Of a stretch of DNA of 64,000 bases, positions 15,083-23,815 are shown piece by piece. Location of the stretch: positions 2,976,001 through 3,040,000 of the forward strand of contig NZ_CP188040.1 of assembly GCF_049943125.1 (NCBI RefSeq). The letters run 5' to 3'. The DNA comes from JAEXZL01 sp049943125 (GTDB lineage Bacteria; Bacillota; Clostridia; Clostridiales; Clostridiaceae). Both the position numbers and the translations under genes were made by a program. A model generated the notes under the pieces. It searched no databases and was not told where the DNA came from. It saw nothing but the letters and a program-made list of their open reading frames with translations. Within the stretch, counting starts at the first letter, position 1; each line of letters begins with the position of its first letter.

Positions 15083-16561
15083 ATGAAACTAGCTATTCAA
15101 ACGGAGAGACATTCTGAGATATTAATGGAAGTAATCCCAGTTTTTGAAGGTGGAGAAGTACAGCATGTATGTAATAGCTGTGCTGCAAGGGTTCAAAGAT
15201 TTGTAAAGTTTGGGACCTTTAGCGGTAAGCTTGGGACTACCTACAAATTTACTAAGGAAAAGGATTTAGGATTAATTAAGGAAGAGGTGTATGTAGGTCT
15301 CGGCAAAAAAGAAGAGCTTACACCAGAAAAAATTAGATTTGCTGTAGCTAAGGCTGTTAAAGAAGTTGTGAAGCTTCACAAGGAAAAGACAACCGTTAGA
15401 TTTATAGATATTGATACTATAAGCACTGAAGAAGTTACTAAAGCTATCTTTGAGGGTGCAGTTCTAGCCTGCTATGAATTTAATTCATATAAAAAGGTAT
15501 CAGAGGATCATAAGTCCATAAATGAGATAAGAATAGCTTCCGTAGCAGAAGAGAAGGTAGCTGATGCTGAGAAGGCTAAGGAAGAGGTTATAGCTCTATT
15601 AGAGGGAACTATTGCTGCTAGAGATTTGGTTAATGAGCCAGCAAATGTAATGGTCCCAGCACTTTTAGCTGAAAAAGCTAAAAAAATGGGAGAAGAAGCT
15701 GGCTTCCAGGTAGAAATAAAGGATAAAAATGAAATCGAAGCCTTAGGGATGAAGGCATTTTTAGAAGTAGCAAAGGGTTCAGTAAATGAACCAAAGCTCA
15801 TTATTATGAGATACTTTGGTGATGAAGAGAATAAATCAAATATTACTGGTCTTGTGGGTAAAGGGCTTACCTTTGATACCGGTGGCTATTCCTTAAAGCC
15901 TAATGATGGAATGGTAACCATGAAGTGTGATATGGGAGGAGCAGCAGCGGTTATAGGTGCAATGCACGCCATAGCAAAGAATGAGCTAAAGGCAAATGTA
16001 GTAGCTGTAGTAGCTGCCTGTGAAAATGTCATAGCTGGAAACTCCTATAAGCCAGGAGATATCATAGGAAGTATGGCAGGAAAAACCATAGAGGTATTAA
16101 ACACTGATGCAGAAGGAAGATTAACTTTAGCTGATGCTGTTTATTATGCAGTGGAAAAAGAAGGAGTTAACAGGATTGTGGACTTAGCAACTCTTACAGG
16201 AGCAGCTTTAGTTGCCCTTGGGGATGTAACCACCGCTGTAATAGGTAATGATGATAGCTTCTATCAGGAGCTGAAGGCTGCTTCAGAGCTTGCAGGAGAA
16301 AAGGTATGGCAGCTGCCTGCTTTCCCAGAATATAAGGAGCAGATTAAATCCTCTATTGCAGATCTTAAGAATACTGGAGGAAGATTTGCAGGTACTATTA
16401 CTGCAGGCTTATTTGTAGGAGAATTTGTAAAGGACACCCCATGGCTTCATTTAGATATAGCTGGTACTGCTTGGGCTAATAGTGATAAAGGCTATATAAC
16501 AAAAGGTGGTACTGGAAATTCCGTTAGGACCCTTTATTATTTAATTAAGAATCAAAAGTAA
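15083..16561 (+). CDS. pepA: Leucyl aminopeptidase (M17 family)
   Basis: This 492-residue cytoplasmic metallo-aminopeptidase releases N-terminal residues from peptides using two divalent metals. The N-terminal macro-type domain spans about residues 1-170. The catalytic domain contains GKGLTFDTGGYSLKP, MKCDMGGAAAV and the family signature NTDAEGRL, which holds metal ligands and the catalytic arginine. A GTG at 15074 would add three residues, but it lies in the GAGGTG ribosome binding site. The ATG at 15083 is preferred. A Fur-type box in the promoter is unusual for this enzyme and hints at iron- or metal-linked expression. Confidence 0.95.
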   Translation: MKLAIQTERHSEILMEVIPVFEGGEVQHVCNSCAARVQRFVKFGTFSGKLGTTYKFTKEKDLGLIKEEVYVGLGKKEELTPEKIRFAVAKAVKEVVKLHKEKTTVRFIDIDTISTEEVTKAIFEGAVLACYEFNSYKKVSEDHKSINEIRIASVAEEKVADAEKAKEEVIALLEGTIAARDLVNEPANVMVPALLAEKAKKMGEEAGFQVEIKDKNEIEALGMKAFLEVAKGSVNEPKLIIMRYFGDEENKSNITGLVGKGLTFDTGGYSLKPNDGMVTMKCDMGGAAAVIGAMHAIAKNELKANVVAVVAACENVIAGNSYKPGDIIGSMAGKTIEVLNTDAEGRLTLADAVYYAVEKEGVNRIVDLATLTGAALVALGDVTTAVIGNDDSFYQELKAASELAGEKVWQLPAFPEYKEQIKSSIADLKNTGGRFAGTITAGLFVGEFVKDTPWLHLDIAGTAWANSDKGYITKGGTGNSVRTLYYLIKNQK

Positions 16562-16619
16562 AGTGAATCCTTGAGGATATACTGTCTCATTAGGCTAAAT
16601 ATAGTAAGGAGGGAATTTT

Positions 16620-17072
16620 ATGAATGATAATAAGCCTTCGAAGGAAGAATTGAAGAAGAAGCTGACACCAATGGAATACAAGGTAACTCAAGAAAATGCT
16701 ACAGAACCACCCTTTCAAAATGAGTATTGGGACTTTTTTGGAGATGGGATATATGTTGATGTGGTAACGGGAGAGCCTCTATTTTCTTCTAAGGATAAGT
16801 TTGATTCTTCCTGTGGATGGCCTTCCTTTACTCAGCCTTTAGATAGAAAGAGTATTAAGGAAAAGGCTGACTTCAGCTATAATATGCACAGAATTGAGGT
16901 TAGAAGCAAGGAAGGAGATTCTCACTTAGGCCATGTATTTACTGATGGTCCCATAGATAAGGGGGGACTCAGGTACTGTATAAACAGTGCCTCCTTAAGA
17001 TTTATTCCAGTAGATAAGCTTGAGGAAGAGGGTTATGGCATATTAAAGTCCATATTTAATACCTCAAAATAA
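16620..17072 (+). CDS. msrB: Peptide methionine-(R)-sulfoxide reductase
   Basis: This 150-residue enzyme reduces methionine-R-sulfoxide in proteins. Family motifs are in order: CGWPSF, HRIEVRS, SHLGHVF and RYCINSASLRF, with the catalytic cysteine at about residue 120. The structural zinc CxxC pairs of many MsrB proteins are absent, as in the zinc-free subgroup. AAGGAGGG lies upstream of the ATG. It follows pepA by 58 bases without an obvious terminator, so it may share the pepA transcript. A strong bidirectional terminator separates it from dps. Confidence 0.95.
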   Translation: MNDNKPSKEELKKKLTPMEYKVTQENATEPPFQNEYWDFFGDGIYVDVVTGEPLFSSKDKFDSSCGWPSFTQPLDRKSIKEKADFSYNMHRIEVRSKEGDSHLGHVFTDGPIDKGGLRYCINSASLRFIPVDKLEEEGYGILKSIFNTSK

Positions 17073-17090
17073 AATAAGTAAACTAAATTA

Positions 17091-17133
17091 AAGGACGTCC
17101 TGCCAGCAGAGAAATAGCTGACAGGACGTCCTT
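17091..17133. terminator. Bidirectional terminator, msrB / dps
   Basis: AAGGACGTCCTG and CAGGACGTCCTT are perfect 12-base arms with further pairing (CAGC/GCTG) inside, placed between convergent genes. Confidence 0.88.
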
Positions 17134-17141
17134 AAAATTTA

Positions 17142-17594
17142 TTATTTTTGATAGGAATCAAGCATCCAGATGTACTTATCGTATTTAGTTTTTAATGCAA
17201 CCATCATATCGTTAGTAACATCATCTTCTAGCTCTTCAGTTAATTCTATAAGATTCTGTATCTGATCTGATACTATAAGGAAGTCTTCCTTTATAGAAGC
17301 TACTGATTCTAGAGTATCAATAGGTTCGCTCTTTCTTTCCTTTATAGTTGCCATATCCAAGTATTCCTTAAGGCTAGCTATAGGCTGTTCGCCCAATATA
17401 AGCACTCTCTCAGCTACTGCATCTAAATCAAGAGCTATTGCATTGTAGAACTCCTCATATTTTCCATGAAGTGAAAAGAAACCAGGTCCTTTAATGTACC
17501 AGTGATAATTGTGCACCTTAGCATACAATACATTTAGATTTGCTACTAGAGAATTCATTTCCTTTATAAAAGTATCTGTTTGTTTCTTAGCCAT
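17142..17594 (-). CDS. dps: Dps-family ferritin-like protein
   Basis: The 150-residue four-helix protein forms dodecameric shells that oxidise and store iron, and in some species coats DNA. The ferroxidase ligands H31, H43, D58 and E62 are present, at the same numbering as in the Listeria Dps, within NYHWYIKGPGFF and LDLDAVAERV. There is a short lysine-containing N-terminus but no long basic tail, so DNA binding is uncertain. AAGGAGG precedes the ATG, and a minus-strand TATAAT lies at 17638-17643. The setting, between repair enzymes and Fur-boxed genes, fits peroxide and iron protection. Confidence 0.95.
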   Translation of the reverse strand: MAKKQTDTFIKEMNSLVANLNVLYAKVHNYHWYIKGPGFFSLHGKYEEFYNAIALDLDAVAERVLILGEQPIASLKEYLDMATIKERKSEPIDTLESVASIKEDFLIVSDQIQNLIELTEELEDDVTNDMMVALKTKYDKYIWMLDSYQK

Positions 17595-17777
17595 TTATTA
17601 ATCCTCCTTAAAATTTATTGTCTGAAGCTATGAGTCCATTATAGGGAATAAATAAAAAGAAACTCTGAACTGCCCTTGAATAAAGGGTAAAAGAATTGTT
17701 AGTAAAAATATATAATAATATGTACGTAAATTAACATTTTATACAATGTAAACCTTTAAAAACATTAATTAATATAA

Positions 17778-17806
17778 TTGACATATATTGCATGTCGTGT
17801 TAATAT
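17778..17806 (+). promoter_or_regulatory. Promoter of the maltodextrin cluster
   Basis: TTGACA (17778-17783) and TAATAT (17801-17806) are 17 bases apart, upstream of the LacI-type operator and malE. Confidence 0.6.
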
Positions 17807-17847
17807 TAGCTTAAGTTAACAATTACGTTATTAGTGATGCTTTTTGT

Positions 17848-17859
17848 GCAACCGATTGC
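17848..17859. promoter_or_regulatory. LacI-family (MalR- or CcpA-like) operator
   Basis: GCAACCGATTGC is an inverted repeat with the central CG and GCAA/TTGC half-sites typical of LacI-family regulators. It lies about 40 bases downstream of the -10 element, so a bound repressor would block transcription. A maltose repressor is most likely. It matches the carbon-catabolite cre consensus only partly. No LacI-type gene is in the window. Confidence 0.6.
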
Positions 17860-17924
17860 GTAATTCTTGCTTTTCAGCTGAAAACAGTTACAAGAAAAAT
17901 ATAAGTATAAAAGGAGAAGTGTTT

Positions 17925-19187
17925 ATGAAGAGAAGACTTTTATCTGTTCTAATGGTAGCTATGCTTTCCGTTGGAGTTTTAGCAGGATGCCAAGGAGAAT
18001 CCAAACCTAAGGATAATGGTGCTGGTACCGATGGTGAGGTTAAGGAAGTAGAGCTTAAGGTATGGGCTCCTGAAAACCAAGTTCAGAGTGGAACTATAGA
18101 ATCTATGACTAAGTCCTTCCAGGAAGAGCATCCTGAATGGAAAATCACCTTTACTGTAGAAGCTGTAGGTGAGGACGTTGCTAAGGATCAGATATTAAAG
18201 GATCCTGAGGCTGCAGCGGATGTTTACTTCTTTGCTAATGACCAGTTATCTGGCCTTATCGATGCAGGTGCTATAGCCAAGCTTGGTGGAAGCACAGAGG
18301 AAATGGTTAAGAGCACCATGGATGAAACAGTAGTTAACACTGTTACTCATGATGGTTCTATTTATGGAATACCATTTACTCATAATACCTTCTTTATGTA
18401 TTATGATAAGACCTTAATACCAGAGGATAGCATTGGTTCAGTAGAAAAAATTGTACAAGCTGCTACTGCTAATGATGTTTATAACTTCGTGTTCGACTCC
18501 GCTGGCGGTTGGAAACTAGGAGCTTGGTACTACGGTGCTGGACTTTCCATTTATGGTGAAGACGGTAACGATTATGCTAAGGGCTCTGATTGGAATAGTG
18601 AAAAAGGACTTGCTGTAACAAATTATTTAGTTGACCTTATTAACAATCCTAAGGTTGCTTATAATGATGACGTATCTCTTTCAGAATTAACTGCTGCTCA
18701 TAGAGTTGGCGCTTGGTTTGATGGTTCCTGGAATTACAACTTATATAAAGATGCTTTAGGAGATGATTTAGGTGTTGCTGTGCTTCCTACCTTCAATCCT
18801 GATGGCACTGATTATCAGCTTAAAGCCTTCTATGGCTCTAAGGTAATTGGTGTAAATTCTAACTCTAAGAATCCTGAAGTAGCTGTTGCTTTAGCTGCCT
18901 ACTTAGGAAGTGAAGAAATGCAGGTTAAGAGATATGAAGAAACCAATCAAGTACCTACTAATAAAACTGCTGGAAGCAGCGATGCTGTTAAGGCTGATGA
19001 AGTTGCAACTGCTATAATCGGTGTAGTTGAAAAGGCTTCAATAATGCAGCCAACCTCCAGTGAATTCGGTAACAAATACTGGACAAATGCTGGCGCTATA
19101 GCAACAGAAATAAGAAATGGTGAGCTTACAAAGGCTAATGCCCAAGAAAGATTGGATAAATTTGTAGATAACATGAAGGTAGAATAA
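17925..19187 (+). CDS. malE: Maltodextrin ABC transporter, substrate-binding lipoprotein
   Basis: This 420-residue family 1 extracellular binding protein captures maltose or maltodextrins. The signal peptide ends in the lipobox LAGC with cysteine at residue 22. The mature part starts with an acidic linker and then LKVWAPENQVQSG, a standard opening for sugar binders, and includes GIPFTHNTFFMYYDK and GSWNYN. The ATG at 17925 follows AAGGAGAAG and gives a proper signal peptide, so upstream in-frame TTG codons are rejected. A terminator follows, which would make malE more abundant than the permeases. No ATPase gene is in the cluster, so a shared MsmX-type ATPase is probably used. Confidence 0.93.
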   Translation: MKRRLLSVLMVAMLSVGVLAGCQGESKPKDNGAGTDGEVKEVELKVWAPENQVQSGTIESMTKSFQEEHPEWKITFTVEAVGEDVAKDQILKDPEAAADVYFFANDQLSGLIDAGAIAKLGGSTEEMVKSTMDETVVNTVTHDGSIYGIPFTHNTFFMYYDKTLIPEDSIGSVEKIVQAATANDVYNFVFDSAGGWKLGAWYYGAGLSIYGEDGNDYAKGSDWNSEKGLAVTNYLVDLINNPKVAYNDDVSLSELTAAHRVGAWFDGSWNYNLYKDALGDDLGVAVLPTFNPDGTDYQLKAFYGSKVIGVNSNSKNPEVAVALAAYLGSEEMQVKRYEETNQVPTNKTAGSSDAVKADEVATAIIGVVEKASIMQPTSSEFGNKYWTNAGAIATEIRNGELTKANAQERLDKFVDNMKVE

Positions 19188-19221
19188 TACTTCAATAAAC
19201 CTTACTTAAAAGTAATGATAT

Positions 19222-19254
19222 AGGTGTTCTTGATCTTCTCAAGAACACCTTTTT
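19222..19254 (+). terminator. Terminator between malE and malF
   Basis: AGGTGTTCTTGA and TCAAGAACACCT form a 12-bp stem followed by TTTTT. It probably allows partial read-through and sets a high malE to malFG ratio. Confidence 0.82.
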
Positions 19255-19349
19255 AATAAAGACTATGAAAAATCTGCATAATTATATGTTTTATTTTATA
19301 AATATCAATTATTAGAGAGATAGATTTTTAGAAAAAGAGGGTGGCTGTA

Positions 19350-20744
19350 GTGAAGATCCAACGTAATAATATCCTTCGTAAAAAAGATGCATCCCCCAAA
19401 TCAGGAGTAGGCGAGGCGCTTATTAAAGGAAGTAAAATAACCAGAGCTTCTTTATTAATTTGGGGACTAGGGAATTTATTCCATAAGCAGATAGTTAAAG
19501 GATTCATATTTTTAGCTTTAGAAATTAGCTGTCTTAGCTATATAATCCTTTTTGGAATAAATTCTTTGATAAATTTTACAACACTTGGGACAAATGTTCA
19601 GCAGGAGGTTTTTAATGAATCCAAGCAAATATATGAATATGTTGCTGGGGATAACTCTATGCTTATGTTGTTATATGGTGTAATTACTATTTTCATTTTT
19701 ATTGTGACTATAATCCTTGCTGTTTCTTCTGTAAAAAGTGCTTATTCTGTTCAGAAGCAGGTAGAAAAGGGAAATACCCCTCTATCCTTCAAACAGGAGC
19801 TAAAAATGCTAATTGATGAAAGGCTCCATGTTACCTTGTTATTCTTACCTATTACGGGAATTGTTGTTTTTACAATTATACCTCTGGTATATATGATTTT
19901 AATAGCCTTCACCAATTATGACAGTAAGCATCAGCCCCCAGGCAATCTATTTGATTGGGTAGGATTTAAAAACTTTGTTAGCATGCTTTCCTTTGGAGGT
20001 AAGATTTCAAGTACCTTTTGGACGACCCTCACCTGGACAGTTATCTGGGCTTTTGCAGCTACCGTAAGCTGCTATGTTTTGGGTATGATCCTTGCCATTA
20101 TTATTAATAGAAAAAAAACAAGGGCAAAGGGCTTCTGGAGATTTATATTTATACTATCTGTAGCTATGCCTCAGTTTGTTTCCTTGCTTACCATGAGAGT
20201 AATTTTTAATGCTAATGGTCCTATGAATGTTTTACTTAGAACCGTGGGAGTTTTAGAGGCTACAGAATCTATCCCTTTCTTTACCAATGCGGGAATAGCA
20301 AAGGTTATGATTATAATAATTAACATCTGGATAGGTGTACCCTTCACCATGCTCACTACCACAGGAATTCTTCAAAATATTCCTTCAGAGCTTTATGAAT
20401 CAGCCAGGATTGATGGGGCTGGCAATATTGCAATCTTCTTTAAGATAACCTTGCCTTATATGCTCTTTATCACGGCACCTTATCTAATTACTCAGTTTGT
20501 AGGAAATATCAATAACTTTAATGTAATTTATCTGCTAACAGGAGGAGGACCTGAAAGCTTAGATTTATATAATGCTGGTAAAACAGACCTGCTGGTTACC
20601 TGGCTTTATAAGCTAACCATAGAAAAGAAGGATTATAATTTGGGTTCTGTTATTGGTATTATAATCTTCGTTATTATGGCCACTTCTTCACTCCTAGTTT
20701 ATCGCCGAACTGGTGCCTACAAAAATGAGGAGGGATTCCAATAA
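19350..20744 (+). CDS. malF: Maltodextrin ABC transporter, permease MalF
   Basis: This 464-residue membrane protein is one half of the transport channel. An N-terminal region with two to three membrane helices (about residues 30-140) precedes the conserved permease core. The coupling motif appears as ESARIDGAGNIAIFFKITLP, which contacts the ATPase. Starts at GTG 19341 and GTG 19350 are both in frame. The second has GAGGGTGG at better spacing and is preferred. The stop codon overlaps the malG start (TAATG), so the two are coupled. Confidence 0.92.
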   Translation: MKIQRNNILRKKDASPKSGVGEALIKGSKITRASLLIWGLGNLFHKQIVKGFIFLALEISCLSYIILFGINSLINFTTLGTNVQQEVFNESKQIYEYVAGDNSMLMLLYGVITIFIFIVTIILAVSSVKSAYSVQKQVEKGNTPLSFKQELKMLIDERLHVTLLFLPITGIVVFTIIPLVYMILIAFTNYDSKHQPPGNLFDWVGFKNFVSMLSFGGKISSTFWTTLTWTVIWAFAATVSCYVLGMILAIIINRKKTRAKGFWRFIFILSVAMPQFVSLLTMRVIFNANGPMNVLLRTVGVLEATESIPFFTNAGIAKVMIIIINIWIGVPFTMLTTTGILQNIPSELYESARIDGAGNIAIFFKITLPYMLFITAPYLITQFVGNINNFNVIYLLTGGGPESLDLYNAGKTDLLVTWLYKLTIEKKDYNLGSVIGIIIFVIMATSSLLVYRRTGAYKNEEGFQ

Positions 20745-21628
20745 TGATGACACAAAGAAAAGTTAAGAAAAGAAGAATGAATATAAAAGGGCTTATATCT
20801 AATACATTTGTCCATATATTCCTAGGAGTTTTAGCCTTTATATGGGTGCTTCCTATATTCTTTACTATTTTAACCTCCTTTAGAGAAGAAGGGGGAGCCT
20901 ATAAGAGCTATGTATTTCCTAAGGGGTATACTCTTAATAATTACTTAAATCTATTTGATACCTCTGGTAGCTTAAACTTTACAAGATGGTTTGGAAATAC
21001 CTTTATTGTAGCTATACTTAGCTGTATAATTTCTGTATTTTTTGTTCTATCAGTTTCTTATGTTATGTCCAGGCTAAGATTTAAAATGAGGAAGAGCCTT
21101 TTGAATATAGCTCTTATTTTAGGAATGTTTCCAGGTTTTATGTCAATGATAGCAGTATATTATATAATTAAAGGGATGGGACTATTAGAAACAGGACAGT
21201 TAAAGCTCTTTGCTCTGGTCATTGTTTATTCTGCTGGAGCTGGCCTCGGTTTTTATATAGCTAAGGGCTTCTTTGACACTATAAGTAAATCCATTGACGA
21301 AGCTGCCTATATAGACGGAGCTACGAAGTGGGATGTATTTACAAAGATAACAATTCCATTATCTAAACCAATAATAGTATATACAATGCTCCAATCCTTT
21401 ATTGGACCCTGGGTGGACTTTATATTTGCAAGGGTTATATTAGGTCAGGACAAGGCCTATTACACCATTGCCGTTGGATTGTGGACGATGCTTGAGGCCG
21501 AGTTTATTGAGTATTATTATACGAGGTTTTTTGCAGGCTGTGTATTGATTTCTATACCTATAGCTATATTGTTCCTAATGGTTCAGAAATATTATGCTGA
21601 AGCTGTGGGTGGTGCAGTTAAAGGTTAA
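20744..21628 (+). CDS. malG: Maltodextrin ABC transporter, permease MalG
   Basis: This 294-residue membrane protein is the partner channel subunit of MalF. It has six predicted membrane segments and the coupling loop DEAAYIDGATKWDVFTKITIP. The ATG at 20744 overlaps the malF stop codon and a second ATG follows at 20747. GGAGGGA lies upstream. Length and motif position match MalG/GanQ-type permeases. Confidence 0.94.
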   Translation: MMTQRKVKKRRMNIKGLISNTFVHIFLGVLAFIWVLPIFFTILTSFREEGGAYKSYVFPKGYTLNNYLNLFDTSGSLNFTRWFGNTFIVAILSCIISVFFVLSVSYVMSRLRFKMRKSLLNIALILGMFPGFMSMIAVYYIIKGMGLLETGQLKLFALVIVYSAGAGLGFYIAKGFFDTISKSIDEAAYIDGATKWDVFTKITIPLSKPIIVYTMLQSFIGPWVDFIFARVILGQDKAYYTIAVGLWTMLEAEFIEYYYTRFFAGCVLISIPIAILFLMVQKYYAEAVGGAVKG

Positions 21629-21663
21629 TATTCTATCAATTTAATATGGAGGAAGTGTTATAG

Positions 21664-23661
21664 ATGCTGCCGAAGAAAAAGTCTCCAATAGAATGGAAGA
21701 AGCTTTTTGATTCTAAGGAGTTTGAGGATGAGTATTATTATGAAGGTGACGATTTAGGTGCTGTATACAGTCATGAAAAGACTGTATTTAAGCTCTGGGC
21801 TCCCACGGCTTCTGCTGTTACTCTTAATTTATATAGTGATGGAAATCCTGATAATAAGGAAGCTTTTTTACAGAGCTTGTCTATGGATAAAAGTAATAAG
21901 GGGGTCTGGAGCTGTGAGGTTAAGGAGGATTTAGCTGGGATATACTACACCTATTCCGTAGAGGTTATGGATGAGGTGAAGGAAACTCAGGACATATATG
22001 GAAGAGCTGCAGGAGTAAATGGAAGAAGGACCATGGTGGTTGATTTAGAGAAAACCAATCCTGAGGGCTGGGATGAGGATTGTCTTAGAAATCTACAGCA
22101 CCAGAGACCGGTAATATATGAGGTGCATGTTAAGGATTTTTCCAGTGATCCTGACAGTGGAGTTACTGAGAAAAACAGAGGGAAATATAAGGCTTTTACT
22201 GAGAAAAACACCACTTTAAAGGGTGAAGGAAAAGAGCCTACCTGTTTGTCTTATATTAAGGACCTGGGTATTAATTATGTTCATTTACTGCCAGTCTTTG
22301 ATTTTCAATCAATTGATGAGAGTAAAATTCATGAGGATAGCTTTAACTGGGGTTATGATCCTCAGAATTACAACCTTCCAGAAGGCTCTTATTCTTCCGA
22401 TCCCTTTAATGGAGAGGTGAGAATAAAAGAGTTTAAGGAAATGGTGAAAGCCCTTCATGAGGAAGGTATAGGAGTAATAATGGATGTGGTTTATAATCAC
22501 ACCTTTAATACAGCTTCTGCTTTTCAAGCTACAGTACCTTATTATTATTACAGATTAAATGAGGATGGAAGTTTTTCTAATGGCTCAGGCTGTGGCAATG
22601 ATACTGCTAGTGAAAGGTTGATGTTTAGAAAGTTTATCATTGACTCTGTTTGCTATTGGGCCAAGGAGTATCATATAGATGGCTTTCGCTTTGATTTAAT
22701 GGGGCTTCATGATGTTGATACCATGAATGAAATAAGAAAGGCACTAGATAGCCTCCCTGGGGGAGAAAAGCTACTTATTTACGGTGAGCCCTGGCAATGC
22801 TCCCATAGTCCTATGGCAGAAGGCTGCTTACCTGCGGTTAAGGATAATATTCATCTCCTTGATGAAAGAATAGCTATTTTTAGTGATGATACAAGAGATG
22901 CTATCAAAGGCAGCGTGTTTATTGAAGAGGATCCTGGCTTTATAAATGGTGGTAAGGACCTAGAAGACAAAATAAAGAGTGCTGTATATGCTCACTGCGA
23001 CAATAATAATTCATTTATACCTAAGGGGCCGGGACAGATCATATCCTATGCATCCTCCCATGATAATTTTACTTTGTGGGATAAGCTCCTTTATACCCTG
23101 AATAATGGGAAGCAGAAACTAAAATTTTATGAGTTTAGTGAAGGAGCAATAAGGCTAAATAAGCTAGCTGCAGCCATATACCTCACTTCCTTGGGAATAC
23201 CTTTTTTTCAGGCAGGTGAGGAGGGGGCAAGAACAAAAAATGGCATTGGAGATAGCTATAAATCTCCAGTGAAGCTTAATCAGCTAGATTGGCAGAGAAT
23301 ATATGCTCATAAATCTTTAGTGGACTATTATAAAGGCCTAATTACAATAAGAAAGTCCTTTAGCGTCTTTGATAATAGGGATAGAAGTATAATAAATAAT
23401 ATAAGCTTTATGGATACAGGAAAAAAATCTGTGGTGGCTTATGTTTTTCAAGGAAGCAAAAACCATAAGGAGCTTTGGGAAAGGCTGCTGGTTATTTATA
23501 ATGGTTCTGAGGAGGCTTTTTCCTTAAATACTGGCAAGGATAAGTATAAATTGTTGCTAGATGAAGAAGGGGCATATCCAGAAGGAAAGAGGATTATTTT
23601 AGATAATGAAATAATTGTTCCTAAGAAGTCAGCGTATATTTTAGGCCTGCCTAATTCTTAA
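21664..23661 (+). CDS. pulA: Type I pullulanase
   Basis: This 665-residue intracellular debranching enzyme hydrolyses alpha-1,6 links in branched dextrins. No signal peptide is seen. An N-terminal CBM48-like beta domain (about residues 30-130, with FKLWAPTASAVTLNLYSDG) precedes a GH13_14 catalytic barrel. The type I marker is FNWGYDP. The catalytic residues are D344 (FRFDLMG), E375 (YGEPW) and D467 (SSHDNF). GGAGGAAG precedes the ATG. With the binding protein and permeases upstream and the amylase downstream it completes uptake and cytoplasmic breakdown of branched maltodextrins. Confidence 0.95.
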   Translation: MLPKKKSPIEWKKLFDSKEFEDEYYYEGDDLGAVYSHEKTVFKLWAPTASAVTLNLYSDGNPDNKEAFLQSLSMDKSNKGVWSCEVKEDLAGIYYTYSVEVMDEVKETQDIYGRAAGVNGRRTMVVDLEKTNPEGWDEDCLRNLQHQRPVIYEVHVKDFSSDPDSGVTEKNRGKYKAFTEKNTTLKGEGKEPTCLSYIKDLGINYVHLLPVFDFQSIDESKIHEDSFNWGYDPQNYNLPEGSYSSDPFNGEVRIKEFKEMVKALHEEGIGVIMDVVYNHTFNTASAFQATVPYYYYRLNEDGSFSNGSGCGNDTASERLMFRKFIIDSVCYWAKEYHIDGFRFDLMGLHDVDTMNEIRKALDSLPGGEKLLIYGEPWQCSHSPMAEGCLPAVKDNIHLLDERIAIFSDDTRDAIKGSVFIEEDPGFINGGKDLEDKIKSAVYAHCDNNNSFIPKGPGQIISYASSHDNFTLWDKLLYTLNNGKQKLKFYEFSEGAIRLNKLAAAIYLTSLGIPFFQAGEEGARTKNGIGDSYKSPVKLNQLDWQRIYAHKSLVDYYKGLITIRKSFSVFDNRDRSIINNISFMDTGKKSVVAYVFQGSKNHKELWERLLVIYNGSEEAFSLNTGKDKYKLLLDEEGAYPEGKRIILDNEIIVPKKSAYILGLPNS

Positions 23662-23711
23662 CTTCTTACAGGATTATTATAAACAGGCTTTTAAATAATT
23701 TTGCTTATAAG

Positions 23712-23743
23712 ATGGAGGGAGCCTGCTCTCTCCATTATTCTTT
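23712..23743 (+). terminator. Terminator after pulA
   Basis: ATGGAGGGAGC and GCTCTCTCCAT pair over a very short loop and are followed by a T-rich stretch. Confidence 0.65.
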
Positions 23744-23815
23744 TACAAAATGTTTATAGCAAAATTCTTAAATTTATTTATAATTACTTATATACAAAAG
23801 TCAAAGGAGGATATC

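Larger units (their letters stand above)
17595..17924. other. Intergenic region dps / malE
   Basis: This 330-base gap holds the divergent dps and malE promoters and the LacI-type operator. The stretch 17700-17775 is very AT-rich and shows no further gene. A longer malE frame opens at a TTG at 17844 but runs through the operator and lacks a ribosome binding site. Confidence 0.6.

Noticed and set aside
17844..17924. Extended N-terminus of malE from TTG at 17844
   Set aside because: It would run through the LacI-type operator, has no ribosome binding site and would destroy the lipoprotein signal peptide that begins at 17925.
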